Source: Streptomyces sp. Sge12 (GTDB taxonomy: Bacteria; Actinomycetota; Actinomycetes; Streptomycetales; Streptomycetaceae). From it: a stretch of DNA of 64,000 bases. Position numbers and translations under genes: made by a program. This document shows, piece after piece, positions 50,985 through 59,989 of the stretch. The stretch spans positions 6,810,501 to 6,874,500 of the forward strand of contig NZ_CP020555.1 of NCBI RefSeq assembly GCF_002080455.1, given 5' to 3'. The notes below the pieces were generated by a model. That model was not told the origin of the DNA. It made no database searches and saw nothing but the letters and a program-made list of their open reading frames with translations. Position 1 is the first letter of the stretch; every line of letters starts with the position of its first letter.

Positions 50985-52493
50985 GTGACGGCACCACAGC
51001 AGACCATCCACGTGGGCGGAGAGTGGCGCGAAGCCCTGTCCGGGGCCACGCGCGAGATCATCGACCCCGTCGACGCGAGCCCCTTCGCGCTCGTGGCGGA
51101 GGGCGGCGTACCGGACACCGACGACGCGGTCGCCGCGGCGCGGGCCGCCTTCGACGCCGGCGCCTGGCCGCGCACCCCCGTCGCCGAGCGGGCCGCCCTG
51201 CTGCGTCGCGTCGCCGACCTGCTGGAGCGCGACCGCGAGCGGATCGGCGCCCTGGAGAGCCAGGACGCCGGCAAGACGCTCGAGGAGGGCCGCGTCGACG
51301 TCGACTGCGTCCGCGACGCCTTCCGCTACTTCGCCGACCTCGTGGAGAAGGAGGATGGCGGCCGGATCGTCGACGCCGGTTCGAACGAGATCCGCAGCGT
51401 CGTCGTGCACGAGCCGGTCGGCGTCTGCGCCCTGATCACGCCGTGGAACTATCCGCTGCTCCAGGCCAGCTGGAAGATCGCTCCCGCCCTCGCCGCCGGC
51501 AACACCTTCGTGATCAAGCCCAGTGAGATCACCCCGCTGACCACCGTCGTGCTGATCGAGTTGTTGCTGGAGGCCGGACTCCCGCTCGGTGCGGCCAACA
51601 TCGTCACCGGTCCCGGCGACACGGTCGGCGCCCGGCTCGCCGAACACCCCGACGTCGACCTCGTCTCGTTCACGGGCGGACTCGTCAGCGGTACGAAGGT
51701 CGCCAGGGCGGCCGTCGACAGCATCAAGAAGGTCGCCCTCGAACTGGGCGGCAAGAACCCCAACGTCGTGTTCGCCGACGCGTGTTCCACGCCCGAGGGG
51801 TTCGACACCGCCGTCGACCAGGCGCTCAACGCCGCCTTCATCCACAGCGGTCAGGTCTGCTCCGCCGGCTCCCGCCTCATCATCGAGGAGCCGCTGCGCG
51901 ACCGCTTCGTCGCCGAGCTCGCCCGCCGGGCCGAACTGATCCGGCTGGGACGCGGCACCGACGAGGGCGTCGAGTGCGGCCCGCTCGTCTCCGCGGCGCA
52001 GCTGGCACGGACCGAGGCGTACGTGGCCTCCGCCCTCGCCGAGGGCGCGCAGCTGCGCGCGGGCGGCACGAAGCCGGCCGGCCCCGGCTACTTCTTCCGG
52101 CCCACGGTCCTGGACCGGTGCCACCGCGGCATGCGGGTCGTCCGCGAGGAGGTCTTCGGCCCCGTCCTCACCGTGGAGACCTTCCGCACCGAGGAGGAGG
52201 CCGTCGCCCTCGCCAACGACACCGAGTACGGCCTCGCCGGAGCGGTGTGGACCTCCGACGAGAACCGCGCCCGGCGGGTCGCCGCCCTGATGCGCCACGG
52301 CACCGTCTGGATCAACGACTTCCACCCCTACCTGCCGCAGGCGGAATGGGGCGGCTTCGGGAAGTCCGGCATCGGCCGCGAACTGGGCCCCGGCGGCCTC
52401 GCCGAATACCGCGAGGCCAAGCACATCTACCAGAACCTCGCTCCGCGCCCCGTGCGCTGGTTCGCGGGCGCGACGGCGAAGGGCCAGGCATGA
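50985..52493 (+). CDS. betB: Betaine aldehyde dehydrogenase
   Basis: A 502-aa NAD(P)-dependent aldehyde dehydrogenase. GTG 50985 has AAAGG upstream. Motifs: substrate channel ALITPWNYPLLQASWKIAPA, cofactor region FVIKPSEITPLT, FTGGLVSG, catalytic Glu in KKVALELGGKNP (~254), catalytic Cys in FIHSGQVCSAGSR (~292), and EEVFGPVLTV. Gene context (choline dehydrogenase, betaine-type ABC importer) supports oxidation of betaine aldehyde to glycine betaine in the cytoplasm. It overlaps the next gene by ATGA. Confidence 0.92.
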   Translation: MTAPQQTIHVGGEWREALSGATREIIDPVDASPFALVAEGGVPDTDDAVAAARAAFDAGAWPRTPVAERAALLRRVADLLERDRERIGALESQDAGKTLEEGRVDVDCVRDAFRYFADLVEKEDGGRIVDAGSNEIRSVVVHEPVGVCALITPWNYPLLQASWKIAPALAAGNTFVIKPSEITPLTTVVLIELLLEAGLPLGAANIVTGPGDTVGARLAEHPDVDLVSFTGGLVSGTKVARAAVDSIKKVALELGGKNPNVVFADACSTPEGFDTAVDQALNAAFIHSGQVCSAGSRLIIEEPLRDRFVAELARRAELIRLGRGTDEGVECGPLVSAAQLARTEAYVASALAEGAQLRAGGTKPAGPGYFFRPTVLDRCHRGMRVVREEVFGPVLTVETFRTEEEAVALANDTEYGLAGAVWTSDENRARRVAALMRHGTVWINDFHPYLPQAEWGGFGKSGIGRELGPGGLAEYREAKHIYQNLAPRPVRWFAGATAKGQA

Positions 52494-54016
52494 GCGACCA
52501 GCACCTGTACGACTACGTCGTCGTCGGCGGCGGCACCGCCGGTTCCGTGATCGCCTCCCGGCTCACCGAGGACCCGGACGTCAGCGTCGCCGTCATCGAG
52601 GGCGGCCCCAGCGACGTCGGCCGCGACGACGTCCTCACCCTGCGCCGCTGGATGGGCCTGCTCGGCGGCGAGCTGGACTACGACTACCCCACCACCGAGC
52701 AGCCCCGGGGCAATTCGCACATCCGCCACAGTCGTGCGCGGGTGCTCGGCGGCTGTTCCTCGCACAACACCCTCATCGCGTTCAAGCCGCTGCCCTCCGA
52801 CTGGGACGAGTGGGCGCAGGCCGGCGCCGAGGGGTGGGACGCGGCAGCCATGGACCCCTACTTCGCCCGGCTGCGCAACAACGTCGTCCCCGTCGGCGAG
52901 GCCGACCGGAACGCCATCGCCCGGGACTTCGTCGACGCGGCGCAGAGCGCCCTCGGCGTGCCGCACGTCGAGGGCTTCAACAAGGCCCCCTTCCACGAGG
53001 GCGCCGGCTTCTTCGACCTCGCCTACCACCCGGAGACCAACAAGCGCTCGTCGGCCTCCGTCGCCTACCTGCACCCCTTCCTGGACCGGCCGAACCTGCA
53101 CATCGCGCTGGAGACCTGGGCGTACCGGCTGGAGCTGGAGGGCACCCGCGCCACCGGCGTGCACATCCGTACCAAGGAGGGCGCGGAGCACGTCGTACGC
53201 GCCCGGCGCGAGGTGCTGGTGTGCGCCGGGGCCGTGGACACCCCGCGCCTGCTGCTGCACTCGGGCATCGGGCCGCGCGCCGATCTGGAGAAGCTCGGCA
53301 TCCCCGTCGTGCACGACCTGCCGGGCGTCGGCGAGAACCTGCTCGACCACCCCGAGTCGGTCATCGTGTGGGAGACGCACGGTCCGATCCCGGAGAACTC
53401 GGCGATGGACTCCGACGCCGGGCTGTTCGTCCGCCGGGACCCGGCGTCCGAGGGCCCGGACCTGATGTTCCACTTCTACCAGATCCCCTTCACCGACAAT
53501 CCGGAGCGCCTGGGGTACGAACGGCCCGCGCACGGCGTGTCGATGACCCCGAACATCCCCAAGCCGCGCAGCCGCGGCCGGCTCTACCTGACGAGCGCCG
53601 ACCCGGAGGTCAAGCCCGCGCTCGACTTCCGGTACTTCACCGACGAGGACGACTACGACGGCCGCACCCTCGTCGACGGCATCCGCATCGCCCGGCAGAT
53701 CGCGGCGAGCGAACCCCTGGCCGGATGGCTGAAGCGCGAGGTGTGCCCCGGGTCCGAGGTGACCTCCGACGAGGAGCTGAGCGCGTACGCCCGCAAGGTC
53801 GCCCACACCGTCTACCACCCCGCCGGCACCTGCCGGATGGGGGCCGTCGACGACGAACTCGCGGTCGTCGCACCCGATCTGACGATCCGGGGCCTGACCG
53901 GCATCCGGATCGCCGACGCGTCCGTTTTCCCCACCATGACCGCCGTCAACCCCATGATCGGCGTGCTCATGGTCGGCGAGAAATGCGCCGACCTGCTGGG
54001 AGGAACCACCCGATGA
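52490..54016 (+). CDS. betA: Choline dehydrogenase-type GMC oxidoreductase
   Basis: A 508-aa FAD-dependent GMC-family enzyme. ATG 52490 overlaps the betB stop. FAD-binding YDYVVVGGGTAGSVIASRL lies at ~8-27, GMC signature 1 is RARVLGGCSSHNTLI, and signature 2 is CAGAVDTPRLLLHSGIG. Active-site His is in TVYHPAGTCRMG (~443), and the C-terminal element is ADASVFPTMTAVNPM. With betB it would convert choline to glycine betaine. It is shorter and more divergent than typical enterobacterial BetA (~555 aa), so a related alcohol substrate is possible. Confidence 0.88.
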   Translation: MSDQHLYDYVVVGGGTAGSVIASRLTEDPDVSVAVIEGGPSDVGRDDVLTLRRWMGLLGGELDYDYPTTEQPRGNSHIRHSRARVLGGCSSHNTLIAFKPLPSDWDEWAQAGAEGWDAAAMDPYFARLRNNVVPVGEADRNAIARDFVDAAQSALGVPHVEGFNKAPFHEGAGFFDLAYHPETNKRSSASVAYLHPFLDRPNLHIALETWAYRLELEGTRATGVHIRTKEGAEHVVRARREVLVCAGAVDTPRLLLHSGIGPRADLEKLGIPVVHDLPGVGENLLDHPESVIVWETHGPIPENSAMDSDAGLFVRRDPASEGPDLMFHFYQIPFTDNPERLGYERPAHGVSMTPNIPKPRSRGRLYLTSADPEVKPALDFRYFTDEDDYDGRTLVDGIRIARQIAASEPLAGWLKREVCPGSEVTSDEELSAYARKVAHTVYHPAGTCRMGAVDDELAVVAPDLTIRGLTGIRIADASVFPTMTAVNPMIGVLMVGEKCADLLGGTTR

Positions 54017-55131
54017 ACACTCCGCCGCACAGCACGACCCCGCACCGCACGACCCCGCACTCCGCCGCCCCGCCGCAGACACCCGCGGAGTCCGTCTTCT
54101 CCGTACGCAACCTGTGGAAGGTCTTCGGCGCGAAGGCCGACCGCGTGCCCGCCGACAAGGAACTCGCCGCCCTCGACGCCGCCGAGCTGCGCGAGCGCAC
54201 CGGCTGCACCGCCGCCGTCCGCGACGTCTCCTTCGACGTCCGCAAGGGCGAGGTCTTCGTCGTCATGGGCCTGTCCGGCTCGGGCAAGTCGACGCTCGTA
54301 CGCTGCCTCACCCGGCTCATCGAGCCGACCTCGGGCACGATCTCCATCGACGGCGAGGACGTGCTGTCCATGGACACCGGCCGGCTCCGCGAGCTGCGCC
54401 GGCACCGGGCGGCGATGGTCTTCCAGCACTTCGGGCTGCTGCCGCACCGGACGGTACTCGACAACATCGCCTACGGGCTGGAGATCCAGGGCGTGGGACG
54501 CGGCGAACGCCGCGACCGCGCGGCCGAGTTCGTCACCAAGGTCGGCCTCGAGGGCATGGAGCTGCGCAGGCCGAGCCAGCTGTCGGGCGGCCAGCAGCAG
54601 CGCGTGGGCCTGGCCCGCGCACTCGCCGTGGACCCCGAGGTCCTGCTCTTCGACGAGCCGTTCAGCGCACTGGACCCGCTCATCCGCCGTGACATGCAGG
54701 AGGAGGTCGTACGCCTCCACCGCGAGGAGGGCCGCACGATGGTCTTCATCACGCACGACCTGAACGAGGCGCTGAAGCTCGGCGACCGCATCGCGCTGAT
54801 GCGCGACGGCCGGATCGTCCAGCTCGGCACGCCCGAGGAGATCGTCGGCGCCCCCGCCGACGACTACGTCCGGGACTTCGTCCGCGACGTGCCGCGCGAG
54901 CAGGTGCTGACCGTCCGCTCGGCGATGCGCCCCGCTCTCATCGGCGAGTCCGAGGCCGGCCCCGCACTCGCCCCGGGCGCCACCGTCCACGAGGCCATCG
55001 AGGCCGTCGCCCGCACGGGCGAGAACGCCCGGGTCGTCGAGAACGGCCGGTGCCTCGGTGTGGTCGACCACGCGGGACTGCTCGGTGTCGTCGCCGGGGT
55101 CCCCGCCGCGACGGGGAAGGCGGTGGCCTGA
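54013..55131 (+). CDS. Glycine betaine/choline ABC transporter ATPase (OpuAA/ProV type)
   Basis: A 372-aa ATPase. ATG 54013 overlaps the betA stop (ATGA). The His/Thr/Pro-rich N-terminus (STTPHRTTPHSAAPP) is unusual. The N-terminal part then has the OpuAA insertion before the ABC core (LWKVFG, then KELAALDAAELRERTG). Walker A GLSGSGKST (~86), FQHFGLLPHRTVLDNIAYGL, signature LSGGQQQRV (~191) and Walker B LLFDEPFSALDPL (~212) are intact. The C-terminal ~75 residues look like one CBS-type domain, the osmosensory module in this family. It drives import via the following permease. Confidence 0.92.
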   Translation: MNTPPHSTTPHRTTPHSAAPPQTPAESVFSVRNLWKVFGAKADRVPADKELAALDAAELRERTGCTAAVRDVSFDVRKGEVFVVMGLSGSGKSTLVRCLTRLIEPTSGTISIDGEDVLSMDTGRLRELRRHRAAMVFQHFGLLPHRTVLDNIAYGLEIQGVGRGERRDRAAEFVTKVGLEGMELRRPSQLSGGQQQRVGLARALAVDPEVLLFDEPFSALDPLIRRDMQEEVVRLHREEGRTMVFITHDLNEALKLGDRIALMRDGRIVQLGTPEEIVGAPADDYVRDFVRDVPREQVLTVRSAMRPALIGESEAGPALAPGATVHEAIEAVARTGENARVVENGRCLGVVDHAGLLGVVAGVPAATGKAVA

Positions 55132-55202
55132 TGTACGACCATACGACCTGGCCGCCGCCGTGCGGCACGACCGGCGCCGACACCGGGCGGTGGGCCCGAT
55201 GA
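55131..55202 (+). CDS. Possible 23-aa coupling mini-ORF between ATPase and permease genes
   Basis: ATG 55131 overlaps the ATPase stop (TGATG), and the ORF ends at TGA 55200-55202, overlapping the permease ATG 55199 (ATGA). The predicted peptide is short and Trp/Pro/Thr-rich (MYDHTTWPPPCGTTG...). It exactly bridges two genes, so it may carry terminating ribosomes to the permease start rather than make a functional peptide. Confidence 0.4.
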   Translation: MYDHTTWPPPCGTTGADTGRWAR

Positions 55203-57247
55203 CCGCAACCGTCACCCCTGTGCCCCCGGAGTCCACGGGCACCGAGAACGCGGCGGCCCCCGCTGCCCCCGCGACCTCCTCCGCGACCACCAAGGCCCCC
55301 GGGACCACCGAGGCCTCCACCGACGCAGGACCCGGTGTGCTGCGCGCGCTCGCGCGCCACCGCGGTCGGCTGATCGGCCTGTGCACGGCCCTCGCCCTCC
55401 TCCTCGGCGCCGTCCTCCTGGGTGGCGGAGGCTGGCCGTCCGCGCTCGCCGTCGACCTGTCGGGCCCGCTCGACCGGACCAGCGACTGGATCATCGACAA
55501 CCGCGACAGCCACCCGCTGTTCCTCTACTTCCTCGGGCACGTCAGCAACATCGTGGTCGTGTCCGTCCGCGCCGCGTACCTGGTGCTGCTCGCGCTCGGC
55601 TGGGCCGGCGTCACCGCCGCCGCCGGGCTGCTGGCCTGGCGCGTCGCGGGAGTCCGGCTCGCACTGACCTCCATCGCCGCCTTCGCCGTGTGCGGACTGC
55701 TCGGCATGTGGGTGCCCACCATGCAGACGCTCGCCCTGATGGTGGTCGCCGTCGCCGCGTCCGTGCTGCTCGGAGGCCTCCTCGGACTCGCCGCCGGCCT
55801 GTCGGACCGGATGCACCGGATCCTGCGGCCTGTGCTGGACACCATGCAGGTGCTGCCCGCCTTCGCGTACCTGCTGCCCGTCGTCCTCGTCTTCGGCATC
55901 GGCGTGCCCGCGGCCGTCCTCGCGACCGTCGTCTACGCGGCTCCGCCCATGGCCCGCCTCACCGCGCTCGGCCTGCGCGACGCGGACGCCGGCGTCGTGG
56001 AGGCCGCCACCTCCCTCGGCGCCACCGGCCGGCAGCGCCTGCTGACGGCCCGGCTGCCGCTGGCCCGCAAGGAACTGCTGCTCGGCGTCAACCAGTCGAT
56101 CATGATGGCGCTCGGTATGGCCGTGATCGCCTCCGTCATCGGAGCGGGCGGCCTCGGCGACCGGGTCTACCAGGCCCTGGCCTCCGTCGACGTCGGCGCC
56201 GCACTCGCCGCCGGTGTGCCGATCGTGCTGCTCGCCATCGTCCTGGACCGGGTCACCGCCGCGGCCGGCGCGCGCATCGGCGCTCCCGTGGCCCCCCGGA
56301 GCGGGCTCGCCCGGAACGTCGCCGCGCTGCTGACCGCCGCGGTCGTCGTCGGCGGCCGCCTCGTCGACGGGCTCTCCTGGCCCGCCGGGTGGACGCTGGA
56401 CATCGCCGAACCCGTCAACCGGGCGGTCGACTGGATGACCGCCCACCTCTACTCCGGCGTACCGTTCGTCGGCGGCACCGCCGACTGGGCCGGCCACTTC
56501 ACCACCTGGGTCCTCGGCCCGCTGCGCGACGGCCTCCAATGGCTGCCCTGGTGGGCGGTCCTGCTGGCCGTCGGCGCCCTCGCCCTGCTCATCGGCACCT
56601 GGCGCACCGCCGCCACCGCCGTCCTCGCGATGGCCGCGATCGGCGTCCTCGGCGTCTGGGACCCGGCGCTCGACACGCTGTCCCAGGTCCTGGCCGCCGT
56701 CGCGGTGACCCTGCTGATCGGCTTCACCCTCGGCGTCGCCGCGGCCCGCAGCTCCCGCCTGGGACGCGCGCTGCGCCCGGTCCTCGACGTCTTCCAGACG
56801 ATGCCGCAGTTCGTGTACCTGATCCCGGTGGTGGCCCTGTTCGGTGTGGGCCGCGCCCCGGCGGCCGCGGCCGCCGTGGTCTACGCACTGCCCGCGGTGG
56901 TACGGATCACGGCCCAGGGCGTGCGCGCCGTGGACCCGGCGGCGCTGGAGTCCGCGCGCTCGCTGGGCGCCACCGGGCGCCAGCAGCTCTTCCAGGTCCA
57001 GCTGCCGCTGGCCCGGCCCGCGCTGCTGCTGGCCGTCAACCAGGGCGTGGTCCTGGTCCTCGCCGTGGTCGTCATCGGCGGCCTCGTCGGCGGCGGCGCG
57101 CTCGGCTACGACGCGGTCTTCGGACTCGCCCAGGGCGACCTCGCGACCGGCCTCGTCGCCGGCGCCGCGATCGTCTGCCTCGGCCTGATGCTCGACCGCG
57201 TCACCCAGCCGACACAGCGCCGCGACCTCGCCGGAAAGGGGGCCTGA
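55199..57247 (+). CDS. Glycine betaine/choline ABC permease with two fused ProW-like domains
   Basis: A 682-aa inner-membrane permease starting at ATG 55199, with a Thr/Ala/Pro-rich cytosolic N-terminus. It contains two complete ProW/OpuAB-type units. Unit 1 is ~70-390, with EAA-loop EAATSLGATGRQRLLTARLP. Unit 2 is ~420-680, with ESARSLGATGRQQLFQVQLP. Each unit has its own PVLDxxQxxPxFxYLxPV helix. A fused tandem permease would replace the usual homodimer or two-gene pair. In-frame GTG codons upstream (from 55058) could give a longer protein, but would overlap the ATPase gene. Confidence 0.9.
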   Translation: MTATVTPVPPESTGTENAAAPAAPATSSATTKAPGTTEASTDAGPGVLRALARHRGRLIGLCTALALLLGAVLLGGGGWPSALAVDLSGPLDRTSDWIIDNRDSHPLFLYFLGHVSNIVVVSVRAAYLVLLALGWAGVTAAAGLLAWRVAGVRLALTSIAAFAVCGLLGMWVPTMQTLALMVVAVAASVLLGGLLGLAAGLSDRMHRILRPVLDTMQVLPAFAYLLPVVLVFGIGVPAAVLATVVYAAPPMARLTALGLRDADAGVVEAATSLGATGRQRLLTARLPLARKELLLGVNQSIMMALGMAVIASVIGAGGLGDRVYQALASVDVGAALAAGVPIVLLAIVLDRVTAAAGARIGAPVAPRSGLARNVAALLTAAVVVGGRLVDGLSWPAGWTLDIAEPVNRAVDWMTAHLYSGVPFVGGTADWAGHFTTWVLGPLRDGLQWLPWWAVLLAVGALALLIGTWRTAATAVLAMAAIGVLGVWDPALDTLSQVLAAVAVTLLIGFTLGVAAARSSRLGRALRPVLDVFQTMPQFVYLIPVVALFGVGRAPAAAAAVVYALPAVVRITAQGVRAVDPAALESARSLGATGRQQLFQVQLPLARPALLLAVNQGVVLVLAVVVIGGLVGGGALGYDAVFGLAQGDLATGLVAGAAIVCLGLMLDRVTQPTQRRDLAGKGA

Positions 57248-57248
57248 C

Positions 57249-58223
57249 ATGGCTCGCACCACACGCTCCGCCGCCCTCGCGGCGGCCGCCGCCGTCGCCG
57301 TCTCCCTGACCGCCCTCACGGGCTGCGGCGCCGCCGACATGACCCGCCAGGCCTCCCCGTACGCCGACGCGAAGGGCTCACGCACGGTGACGCTGTCCGT
57401 GCAGTCGTGGGTCGGCGCACAGGCCAACGTGGCCGTGGCCCAGTACCTGCTGGAGCACGAGCTCGGCTACCGGGTGGACACCGTCCAGATCGACGAAGTC
57501 CCCGCCTGGGACGCGCTCAGCCAGGGCCGGGTGGACGCCATCCTGGAGGACTGGGGCCACCCGGAGCAGGAGAAGCGGTACATCGACGACAAGGGGACCA
57601 TCGAGCGGGGCGGCGACCTCGGGGTGACCGGCCACATCGGCTGGTTCGTGCCCACGTACTTCGCCGAGGAACACCCGGACGTCACCGACTGGAAGAACCT
57701 GAACAAGTACGCCGACCAGTTCCGTACCGCGGAGAGCGGCGGCAAGGGCCAGCTGCTGGACGGCTCCCCGTCCTACGTGACCAACGACAAGGCCCTCGTG
57801 AAGAACCTGGACCTGGACTACCAGGTCGTGTTCGCGGGCTCCGAGGCGGCGCAGATCACGCAGATCAAGCAGTTCGCCAAGGAGAAGAAGCCGTTCCTGA
57901 GCTACTGGTACAAGCCCCAGTGGCTCTTCGAGAAGGTCCCGATGACGGAGGTGAAGCTGCCCGAGTACAAGGAGGGCTGCGACGCCGACCCGCAGAAGGT
58001 GGAGTGCGCCTACCCGCACACCCCGCTGCAGAAGTTCCTCAACGCCCGCTTCGCGGACGGCGGGGGTGACGCCGCCGCCTTCCTCAAGAAGTTCCGGTGG
58101 ACGACCGACATGCAGAACGACGTCGCCCTGATGATCGCGGACGAGAAGCTGTCCCCCCAGGAGGCCGCGGGCCGCTGGGTGAAGGAGAACGAGGCCACCT
58201 GGCGGTCGTGGCTCCCGTCCTGA
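57249..58223 (+). CDS. Glycine betaine/choline-binding lipoprotein (OpuAC/ProX type)
   Basis: A 324-aa substrate-binding protein. ATG 57249 lies 1 base after the permease stop. A lipoprotein signal (VAVSLTALTGCG) places the lipidated Cys at residue 26. The mature part has features of the OpuAC family: TVTLSVQSWVGAQANVAVAQ, VDAILEDWGHPEQEKRY and FLSYWYKPQWLF. Several Trp/Tyr residues could form the aromatic cage for a quaternary amine. It is the last gene of the betaine operon, followed by the terminator at 58253. Confidence 0.92.
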   Translation: MARTTRSAALAAAAAVAVSLTALTGCGAADMTRQASPYADAKGSRTVTLSVQSWVGAQANVAVAQYLLEHELGYRVDTVQIDEVPAWDALSQGRVDAILEDWGHPEQEKRYIDDKGTIERGGDLGVTGHIGWFVPTYFAEEHPDVTDWKNLNKYADQFRTAESGGKGQLLDGSPSYVTNDKALVKNLDLDYQVVFAGSEAAQITQIKQFAKEKKPFLSYWYKPQWLFEKVPMTEVKLPEYKEGCDADPQKVECAYPHTPLQKFLNARFADGGGDAAAFLKKFRWTTDMQNDVALMIADEKLSPQEAAGRWVKENEATWRSWLPS

Positions 58224-58252
58224 CGCGGGTGCCGCCCGGCCGCGCCGGGTGA

Positions 58253-58286
58253 GGGTGCCCGGAGGGACGACCCCCTCCGGGCACCC
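58253..58286 (+). terminator. Hairpin terminator of the betaine operon
   Basis: A perfect 14-bp stem (58253-58266 with 58273-58286) with a 6-base loop, 30 bases after the binding-protein stop. Confidence 0.9.
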
Positions 58287-58408
58287 GACTGCGCTCCGCG
58301 TGCGCGCGTACGCCGCGCCGAGTAGCGTCGAGAGGGAGTGTTCCGTCCCAACCGTGGCGGCCGGGCCCGGCGGGGCCGCCGCCGATATCGGCGGAGGCAC
58401 GAGACCAC

Positions 58409-59977
58409 ATGCCTCAGCACAGCATCCACGTGATGACCGCCGCGGCCGCCCTGATGTGCCTGGCAGCGATCGGCCCCGCAGCGAGCGGCGCCGCCACGGC
58501 ATCCGGCCGGCCCGCCGGCCAGTCCGCCGGTCAGCCCGGTGCGGCGGCCCCGTCCCGGTTCGTGCCCGGTCCCTGCCCCGAGTCGCCCGAGGCCGCCGAA
58601 GCGCTCGCCACCGCACGGTGCGGCGTCCTCGAAGTCCCCGAGAACCGCGCCCGCCCCGGTGGCCGGACCATCGAGCTGGCCGTGGCGGTCCTCCCGGCCG
58701 CCCACCCGGCGAAGCCGGCGCAGGACCCCGTGGTGTTCATGGCGGGCGGCCCCGGCGGCGACACGTTCGACGACATTCCCTTCCTCGTCGAGTCCGGCCT
58801 GAACAAGGACCGCGAGCTGATCGTCATGGCCCAGCGCGGCAACCTCCACGACCGGCCGAACCTCGCCTGCCCGGAGATCGACCGCTTCAACGAGCAGTCC
58901 GTGGGCCTGGGCTACGACGCCGAGCAGGCGGAGCAGCTCATGCTGAAGGCGGTGAAGGAGTGCCGCGACCGCCTGACGGCCGACGGCGTGGACCTCGGCG
59001 CCTACAACACCACGGAGAACGCGGCCGACTTCGCCGACCTGCGCGCCGCGCTGCACATCCCCCGGTGGAACGTCTACGGGTACTCCTACGGCAGCGATCT
59101 GGCCCTCACCTACCTGCGCCTGCACCCGGAGGGAATCCGCGCCGTGGCGCTCGACTCGGTCACCCCTCCCCAGTCCGCGGCCCTGCCGTGGGGGTGGCGG
59201 AGCGCCGCCGAGGGGATCGACAACATCTTCGACGCCTGCGCCGCCCAGCCCGCCTGCAAGAACCGGTACCCGGACCTCGCCCGCACGCTGACCGAGCAGG
59301 TGCGCAAGCTGGAGGCACACCCCCTGACCCTGAACGTCCCGCCACCGGGCGGCGGAAAGCCGGTCGAGGTCGTCCTCGACGGAGGCGCACTGCTCAACCT
59401 GATCGTCGCCTCCACCCCCCGGCCCAAGGACCTTCCGGCCGCGCTCGACGAACTCGCCCGCGGAAACCCGCAACGCTTCGCGCAGGCCCGCGCGGCCGGC
59501 TCGGTCCAGCCCGTGGGCATGTTCGCGCACGGCCTGACGAACTCGGTGGCGTGCAGCGAGTGGGCGCCGGGTTACTCGGAGGCCGACGTGCTGACCGCGG
59601 GCCGGGAGGCCTTCCCAGGCTGGCCCGACACGGTCCTGGCCCAGGCGCCGCAACTGCCCTTCCAGTACCCGGTGTGCCGGATCTGGAACGTGCCGGACCG
59701 CGCGGCCGTCCAGCGGGTGGCCACGGTCAGCAGCGTGCCCGCCCTGCTCGTCTCCGGCACGTTCGACGCGAAGACCGGGGCGAGTTGGGCGAAGGACGTG
59801 GCCCGCGACCTGTCCCGCTCGACCGCCGTCCAGGTCCCCGGAATCGGCCACTGGGTGGTGCCGCAATCGCCGTGCGCCCAGCGCGTACTGGCCTCGTTCC
59901 TCGCCCGCCCGACCGCACCCGACACCGCATGCGTGGACGACCTCGAACCCGGGCCGTTCACGATCGCCCCGAAGTGA
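58409..59977 (+). CDS. Secreted S33-type alpha/beta-hydrolase (tripeptidyl aminopeptidase-like), copy 1
   Basis: A 522-aa exported protein with an N-terminal hydrophobic stretch (HVMTAAAALMCLAAIGPAAS) and Ala/Gly-rich mature start. The alpha/beta-hydrolase fold shows the oxyanion segment VVFMAGGPGGDTF, nucleophile Ser in VYGYSYGSDLALTYLRLHPE (~226), Asp in LVSGTFDAKTG (~451) and His in PGIGHWVVPQ (~476). Several Cys (CPES, ARCGV, ACPE, ECRD, ACAAQPACK) suggest disulfides. The family includes Streptomyces tripeptidyl aminopeptidases that trim peptides outside the cell. It is followed 12 bases later by a paralogue. Confidence 0.88.
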   Translation: MPQHSIHVMTAAAALMCLAAIGPAASGAATASGRPAGQSAGQPGAAAPSRFVPGPCPESPEAAEALATARCGVLEVPENRARPGGRTIELAVAVLPAAHPAKPAQDPVVFMAGGPGGDTFDDIPFLVESGLNKDRELIVMAQRGNLHDRPNLACPEIDRFNEQSVGLGYDAEQAEQLMLKAVKECRDRLTADGVDLGAYNTTENAADFADLRAALHIPRWNVYGYSYGSDLALTYLRLHPEGIRAVALDSVTPPQSAALPWGWRSAAEGIDNIFDACAAQPACKNRYPDLARTLTEQVRKLEAHPLTLNVPPPGGGKPVEVVLDGGALLNLIVASTPRPKDLPAALDELARGNPQRFAQARAAGSVQPVGMFAHGLTNSVACSEWAPGYSEADVLTAGREAFPGWPDTVLAQAPQLPFQYPVCRIWNVPDRAAVQRVATVSSVPALLVSGTFDAKTGASWAKDVARDLSRSTAVQVPGIGHWVVPQSPCAQRVLASFLARPTAPDTACVDDLEPGPFTIAPK

Positions 59978-59989
59978 CCGGGAGGCCAG

